25,786 bases of DNA, from contig LVLI01000828.1 of assembly GCA_001687465.1 (NCBI GenBank), forward strand, positions 1-25,786, given 5' to 3'. Below the pieces are notes generated by a model. The model was not told where the DNA came from, ran no database searches, and saw only the letters and a list, made by a program, of their open reading frames with translations. This document shows, piece by piece, positions 21,102-25,786 of the stretch (position 1 is the stretch's first letter; each line of letters begins with the position of its first letter). Source of the stretch: Halocafeteria seosinensis (taxonomy: Eukaryota; Sar; Bigyra; Bicosoecida). The position numbers were made by a program, and so were the translations under genes.

Positions 21102-21527
21102 CGCATTTCTTTTTGTACTTGTTCCTGCAGTCCAGCACTGCGCGGTTGTACGTGGTTGTAGTGCTGGTGCTGCTGGTGCTGCTGCTGAGGGAGAACAAAA
21201 TGTCAATGTCACACACGACACTGCGAGCACATTACGTAGCGTATTGTATTTCCCACCTCTTGTTACATCCACCCATCCCTCCGGCGCGCTCGGTGAAGGG
21301 GCTTTGCTTCACATGACGCGTGGAATGTTCCACGCGCTTGGAACTTCCCAGGCATTATACAGTACTACCACCATAGCATGAAATGGTAGGAACGGATTGT
21401 TGTGACTAGAGTACTGCGATTTCAGTGTTCGGATAGGTCGATCGATAGATAGATACCCTTCTCACTACATACAGGCCAAGGGCAAGAAATCAAGTGCTTG
21501 AATTGAAAAAAAAAAAAAATAAAAAAA
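21102..21527. other. Intergenic region before Aha1-like gene
   Basis: About 430 nt without a gene. It holds a short CTG/GCTG-rich stretch (about 21165-21187), a perfect palindrome at 21317-21336, a TACAGTACTAC motif at 21358-21368, a GATA/GATC-rich patch (about 21437-21453) and an A-rich leader (21505-21527) that abuts the next ATG. Confidence 0.65.
21317..21336. promoter_or_regulatory. Perfect 20-nt palindrome CGCGTGGAA-TG-TTCCACGCG
   Basis: Two 9-nt arms are exact reverse complements around a 2-nt centre. The site lies about 215 nt after the membrane-protein stop and about 190 nt before the Aha1-like start. The small centre suits a dimeric DNA-binding protein better than an RNA hairpin. 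Half-site TTCCA/TGGAA recalls but does not match the nGAAn heat-shock element; regulation of the co-chaperone gene is speculative. Confidence 0.45.
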
Positions 21528-22342
21528 ATGTCAAGCATCGACCAGTTCGGGTCATCCTCCACTGGGGTGGACACTGTGGAATTCAAATACAAATGCAAGT
21601 TCGATGCCTCGGCCAATTACGTTTACACGGCACTCACAGATCCAGCGGATGTTATGGTACGTGCTGTGCTGTGTAGCTCTCAAGTATGCGCATGGATGGC
21701 TGTCTGTTCGTTCGCAGCGATATACCATGGCCAAAGCCGAAGGTGACGTCCAAGAGGGGGGCACATTCAGCATGTTCGAGGGAGCTATACACGGAAAATA
21801 CACGGAACTCGTACAGGTAAGAAGGCCGGCTCCCAGCCCGGCATAGGTGGAGTACAGTACTGTGCTATCCAGGGACCACCTGTTCTTGGTTGACGAACTT
21901 TCGACGTATAACATACACGGACGGACATCGGCTTGGCTTTCGTTTGGCTCTTGCTGTGCAGGGGAAGCGTATTGCCATGTACTGGCGGTTTAAGGATTGG
22001 GCCGACGGCACGTACTCGATCGTCACCATCGACCTGGAGCCACAGGTAAGCAAGCAGAATTGGAGCATGCGTCCGCCAAAACTACTACCCAGCCAATATC
22101 GCGGTACAGGACGAAGACACGACCATTGTAACTCTGCACCAAATAGGAATTCCGCGGGTAGACAAATTCGGGAACAGGTACGCATCACTTTATTGAATGA
22201 CTTGTTCAGGTTTGGGAGGAAAGAGAAGTCATATATTCCGTGCAGCAAGGTGGAGGAAAACGTCAGAGTGGGATGGCGAGAAAGAATTTTCAAAGGCATC
22301 AAGGAAAGGTTGGGGTTTGGTTTTGAAGAGTTGGATGGTTAA
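21528..22342 (+). CDS. Aha1-type (AHSA1/START-like) Hsp90 co-chaperone domain protein, five exons
   Basis: The model joins 21528-21656, 21718-21816, 21962-22045, 22110-22177 and 22246-22342 into 158 residues. Each join keeps frame and yields a continuous SRPBCC-fold Aha1 C-terminal domain: EFKYKCKFDASANYVYTAL at the N-terminus, then GTFSMFEGAIHGKYTEL, IAMYWRFKDWADGTYSIVTI, TTIVTLHQIGIPRVDKFGN, and the closing GWRERIFKGIKERLGFGF. From family knowledge, Aha1 binds Hsp90 in the cytosol and stimulates its ATPase. Full-length Aha1 has an additional N-terminal domain that is absent here, so this is a stand-alone C-terminal-domain form whose activity may differ. Introns are 61, 145, 64 and 68 nt with donors GTACGT, GTAAGA, GTAAGC and GTACGC. 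Intron 2 contains the palindromic AGTACAGTACT (21851-21861). The ATG follows an almost pure A tract. Family assignment is strong; exon borders are good but untested. Confidence 0.88.
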
Positions 22343-22481
22343 ATACGTATATCCCATCTCTTGCATGGGTGTTTGCATACACGTACTCGGTGGTAGCCCT
22401 AAAACAAACAATATACTTTCCGGTATGTATGCGGAATATACAAAGTCTCTTTAAAATATGCCGAATTCGGACCGTGTGTCC

Positions 22482-22512
22482 CTTCGTTTCGGACCGTCAG
22501 GTCCGAACGAAG
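22482..22512. repeat. Imperfect inverted repeat (hairpin) with GGTCCGAA arms
   Basis: Left arm CTTCGTTTCGGACC and right arm GGTCCGAACGAAG pair across a 4-nt loop with a single bulged T. The arms contain an octamer that also appears at 22466-22473, 22642-22649 and 24224-24231. Confidence 0.6.
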
Positions 22513-23357
22513 TGTGACCGAGTTCGACGTCAAAGAGAGCTCAAGGCTCGGGGATATGATAGTATGTAACCATCGCATGCCATCAATTTCGTGTCGAACG
22601 TGTTTGACGCACAGGATAAGGAGTAGAAGGGAGTTGGAGCGGGTCCGAAACAGTCCGAATTTTTAGGTGGGGGAGCAGCCCGCTCCACACGGCGGACCAC
22701 ACCCGGCCACTGGCGGCCAGTGACCGAGGGTCGTTCGAAGTTTCCATGTATTACCACTTACAGCACTGTTTTGCCAATCATTGACGAGGGATATGCATTA
22801 CATGTGTATGCTCTTTCTTTATTATGCTTGCTTAGGGTCAAAGCGTGTCTTATACGCAGTCAATAGTGCCCTGACTGAGGTCTGACGACGAATCCTACGG
22901 GGTTCGGATCGATTCACGATTTGTGTACGTGTGATGAGTGTCAATGCGTGCAGATTGGGACTATATGTGGACAGAATTATGATATGGCTCTGCTTCCTGG
23001 ACTATGACGCCTGGAGGAATGGTTCTGGTTGAATAAATGTGAGGCAAACTCTGCGCTGGAGGCTCCTGTAGGCTATAGCCCTCTGGAGTTGTAAACTTGC
23101 AACTCAATGATGATGCGGTCAACAGGCTGAATAAAACAAACAGTGATTTATCGTTTGGAACAGTCAAGGGGTGGGATCCAAGCGCACCGGTAGCAAGTGG
23201 TGTAGAAATGAAGGGGTACCGCCACTGGCAGCTCGTTAACTTGCCTGCCAGGAACCCATAAAGCGCGCGCTAGGGTACACTGTAAATACCAGCGCAGACA
23301 AGGAACGACTTACGAGAACAAATTCCATTACTGCTCGACCACAGGCAGCGATGAAGA

Positions 23358-23465
23358 GAGAACATCTCTGGTGGAGACCAGACACGAGAACAGCCGACGA
23401 GCAAGCTACACCTTCAAGAGGACGCAAACAGCAATAGCCTACCAACCCTATTAAGCACTAAACTG
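23358..23465 (+). repeat. Diverged direct repeat, copy A
   Basis: Shares ATCTCnGGTGGA-ACCAGA, GAGAACAGCCGA and GAGCAAGCTACAC with copy B, and ends in the identical 15-mer TTAAGCACTAAACTG (23451-23465). The copies lie about 240-256 nt apart. Confidence 0.65.
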
Positions 23466-23600
23466 CTAGCGAGCCAAGTGGGTGCGCGGAGACTGGGGTG
23501 TAAGGACGAGACGGAATCGAACATTTGGAAGAAGGGCATTGTGGAGAGTGAACGAGAGCCGGAGGGACTTCATACGCTGGGACGAAGAACTGGGACGGAT

Positions 23601-23721
23601 AGAGCATCTCCGGTGGAAACCAGATATGAGAACAGCCGAAGAGCAAGCTACACGAACTGAATTATGTGTGCAAAAGAACGCTAACAACAATAATCTCCCA
23701 ATCCTGTTAAGCACTAAACTG
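23601..23721 (+). repeat. Diverged direct repeat, copy B
   Basis: Partner of copy A, ending in the same 15-mer at 23707-23721. The plus-strand frame through copy B reads EHLRWKPDMRTAEEQAT, and copy A reads a similar EHLWWRPDTRTADEQAT. The repeats may therefore be remains of a duplicated coding segment rather than a satellite. Confidence 0.65.
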
Positions 23722-24536
23722 TGACCGAAATGATTACTGAAGTTCGGGTTGAGTCAATGAGTGTATCAACTGGCAAGTCGTTGTAGCCAGCAACCTTTCT
23801 ATGGATTTTGTCAATTGAGGCTCTTCCGGTACCTTAACAAGGAGGATAAGGGAGCAAACTAAGGAGCGCTTATGCTTTCTCCATGGTGAAGTTTCTGGTT
23901 GCCTGCGATTTGAACCTTCAGCGTGAAGGCTTCAAGAGTCCGGACTTCCCCAACTGTCATACATCAGAACATACAACACGCAGTGCTGCTCTTCCTGGAA
24001 TTGCATACGGAACTAAAACAAAGGAGGCATGAACGTTGGCAGTCTTGGGAATGGAAATGTCCAATCGGCGACGATGTGTAAACCATACCGCAACAGAGTT
24101 CATTGTTGCACTAACCCTACCCTAATGGGTAATTCATTGTTTGACCTACGAACAACTGGCTACTGAATTCCTAACACCTCCATGCGTGTTGAAGTTGTGC
24201 AGTGTGATCCGGGCGGAGAGCCCGGTCCGAAAATGGTCCGACGCGAAGCCGATATACCGTAAAATTCATAAGTGTCCTAGGCAAACCGGGCTGGTCGCCC
24301 GGGGGAGTGAGCCGGGCCGAGGGACCGGAGTGAATGCCAGTCGGTCGACTCTGCCAGATTTTGCCGGTTGTATATGGGTTGTACTGCACTTGTATGGCGA
24401 TCATAGAGAAACACATACTGTACATTCAGTGAGAAAATATACAACCTAAGAAGCCGTGGACATACACTTACAGTGTCGTATTGTACAGTTGTTGTACCAG
24501 TACAAGATTTTGAAAGTTCTTGTTCGTCATTCATGA

Positions 24537-25786
24537 AGATGTACACTTGTAGAGACACACAGTGCTAAGGAGCTTGATCGTCTTGTGAGTCGGACAGGGT
24601 GGCTGCATAGCAACGTGCTCAACGCAGCTGGAGCCCTGTTTCAGCGCTGGGCTGACGCTAGAGGAAGAACAGTGTGGATAGTAGACTCTTTTTGTTCCAG
24701 CTTTCTAACAGACGCCAGTAGGAATATCCCCAGTTGCAGTCGCGAGCCCCGATCATCTAATCCGGAAACGATCATTGCCATTGTCAACATTGGCAACGCC
24801 CATTGGATTGCTGTAGGTATCTTTGTTGGGAGCCGAAAAATCATTACCTACGATTCATTAGGAAGTCACTACGAAGGCATACTGAGACGGGCAAAGAAAT
24901 GGGTCTGCCAACTGACCAAAGCATCTTCATCACGTTGGGAGCTCCGTTCAGCAACTGCGGAAGAGATGCCTCGACAGTTCAATGGAAACGACTGTGGAAT
25001 TTTCACCGCATGTTTGATAAGAAACTTCGCTACAGGTTGTACGCGCCCATTTTGCCAGAGGAGAATGCCTTGGGAGCGCCAACAGTTGGCAGTACAGCTG
25101 CTGAAGTATTCAGATATGCAAATGTCAGAATCTTACGAGGATAAACGAAAATCCCTAAACCTCCGCGACCCTGAACGGGTTATTCTCGCGTTCGATAATA
25201 GACTCAGCAACGAAGACTACATTCGTCTGCTCCGTGTGCTAGATCCACTGAACGGACCACCTGGTTGGAACGGACGAGATTGGGTCGCATACATCCACTG
25301 CCCAGAGATTCTAGGAATCGTCACTCGTCATCAAATATGTACTTTACGAGATGGGTTTCCTGTTCATGAACAAGTAGTTGGGGTAACAGTCAGTCTCCTA
25401 AACAGGGAGGCCAATGCGGTGTGCTACAGAACACCCGCATTTATTGCCAGTCTGATGGACGATAACATGTCCGCGTACTCAAAAGCCGAAGGGCTTGACA
25501 GAGCTGTCCAAGCTGATTTGGAAGATGAACGTCTGCAGACAATAATAGTACCGGTCCAGCTAAGCACGGGCCATTGGGTCATGTTTTCCATCTTCCTAGA
25601 AGCGTCAACACTGGTGCTATTTAACCCTAACGAGGGTTCTATCCCTCATGCTGAGATTAATGTTCACTACAAGCTATTGCAGTGGTGGCTACAACGATGC
25701 CCGTTCCTAGCAAGACGACGACATAGTAGCTCTTCTTTGCCAGCGTGGACAACAAGAACAGACTCAACTCTCCGAACGGCAACAAA
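24537..25786 (+). CDS. Tandem Ulp1/C48-type cysteine peptidase-like protein, partial at both ends
   Basis: The frame is open from just after a TGA at 24534 to the window end, about 416 codons. Domain 1 begins near GWLHSNVLNAA, like the WLND motif of Ulp1. It shows NAHWIAVG (His at 24801), TYDSLG (Asp at 24852), PRQFNGNDCG (Gln at 24975, Cys at 24993). His-Asp spacing is 17 and Gln-Cys spacing is 6, as in yeast Ulp1, so a functional triad plus oxyanion Gln is plausible. Domain 2 repeats the layout: GRDWV, YRTPAFIASLMDD, STGHWVMF (His at 25572), LFNPNEG (Asn at 25623, 17 residues later), LRTAT at the edge. Its Cys would lie just beyond the window. Ulp1-fold enzymes remove SUMO or related modifiers; many algal and plant copies sit in DNA transposons. 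No in-frame ATG precedes domain 1, so an upstream exon is missing from my model, or the gene is decayed. Family call strong; gene boundaries unknown. Confidence 0.8.

Larger units (their letters stand above)
22343..24536. other. Gene-poor region with diverged repeats
   Basis: I find no intact gene in about 2.2 kb. Contents are a hairpin at 22482-22512, several copies of the octamer GGTCCGAA on both strands, a GC-rich hairpin-prone patch at 22635-22735, and a pair of imperfect direct repeats at about 23358-23465 and 23601-23721. There is also a GC-rich stretch at about 24215-24330. Short open frames exist (for example 24141-24449 on plus), but none shows a recognisable domain. The composition suggests decayed mobile or repeat sequence next to the Ulp1-like open frame. 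Confidence 0.55.

Noticed and set aside
22640-22760. Possible tRNA-like segment ending near GGGTCGTTCGAAG
   Set aside because: The T-loop resemblance is partial, and I could not form an acceptor stem or anticodon arm.
23345-23725. CRISPR-like or satellite array
   Set aside because: There are only two diverged copies with unequal spacing in a eukaryotic context.
24141-24449. Plus-strand 102-codon frame upstream of the Ulp1-like frame
   Set aside because: I see no domain and no clear donor site linking it to the peptidase frame, so I could not claim it as an upstream exon.
24803-25144. Plus-strand ATG-initiated frame inside the peptidase region
   Set aside because: It is out of frame with the His-Asp-Cys motifs and has no resemblance of its own.

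Overview
This is a eukaryotic nuclear window. Evidence: four genes are interrupted by short GT-AG introns (61-145 nt), there are no bacterial-type operons or ribosome-binding sites, microsatellites (CA, GTCT, GTC/GTT) lie between genes, and the protein families are eukaryotic (plant-type phosphofructokinase, Aha1-like Hsp90 co-chaperone, adaptin-like giant protein, Ulp1/SENP-fold peptidase). Base composition is near 50% GC, introns are short and genes are closely packed. I favour an alga or related protist. A red-algal or stramenopile origin fits, but I cannot pin the lineage from sequence alone.

Layout, left to right. 1-550: microsatellite-rich upstream region. 551-2739 (+): six-exon plant-type ATP-phosphofructokinase with an unusual N-terminal membrane-anchor-like segment. 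2782-10044 (-): intronless 2420-codon gene for a very large helical-repeat protein with an appendage-like beta region; I infer a TPLATE/adaptin-like trafficking protein. It converges on the phosphofructokinase gene with only 42 nt between the stop codons. 10045-10798: divergent intergenic region. 10799-12566 (+): three-exon ankyrin-repeat protein. 12567-13576: no gene seen. 13577-15068 (+): two-exon protein of no recognisable family. 15069-15767: intergenic. 15768-21101 (+): intronless 1777-residue secreted/multi-pass membrane protein with a huge ectodomain, a cysteine-rich GCC2/GCC3 (ephrin-receptor-like) stretch and about eight or nine transmembrane helices. 21102-21527: intergenic with a perfect 20-nt palindrome. 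21528-22342 (+): five-exon, 158-residue single-domain Aha1-type protein. 22343-24536: gene-poor, with diverged direct repeats and a cluster of GGTCCGAA motifs. 24537-25786 (+, runs off the window): an open frame with two tandem Ulp1/C48-type peptidase domains, the first with an apparently complete His-Asp-Gln-Cys set.

The genes do not form an obvious pathway; this looks like ordinary compact nuclear gene order ending in an accessory, possibly transposon-derived, region. The tandem Ulp1-fold protein at the right edge is the best candidate for something new. The membrane-anchored phosphofructokinase, the giant adaptin-like protein and the large receptor-like protein are secondary points of interest. 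Exon joins were chosen by reading frame and family resemblance and have no transcript support.
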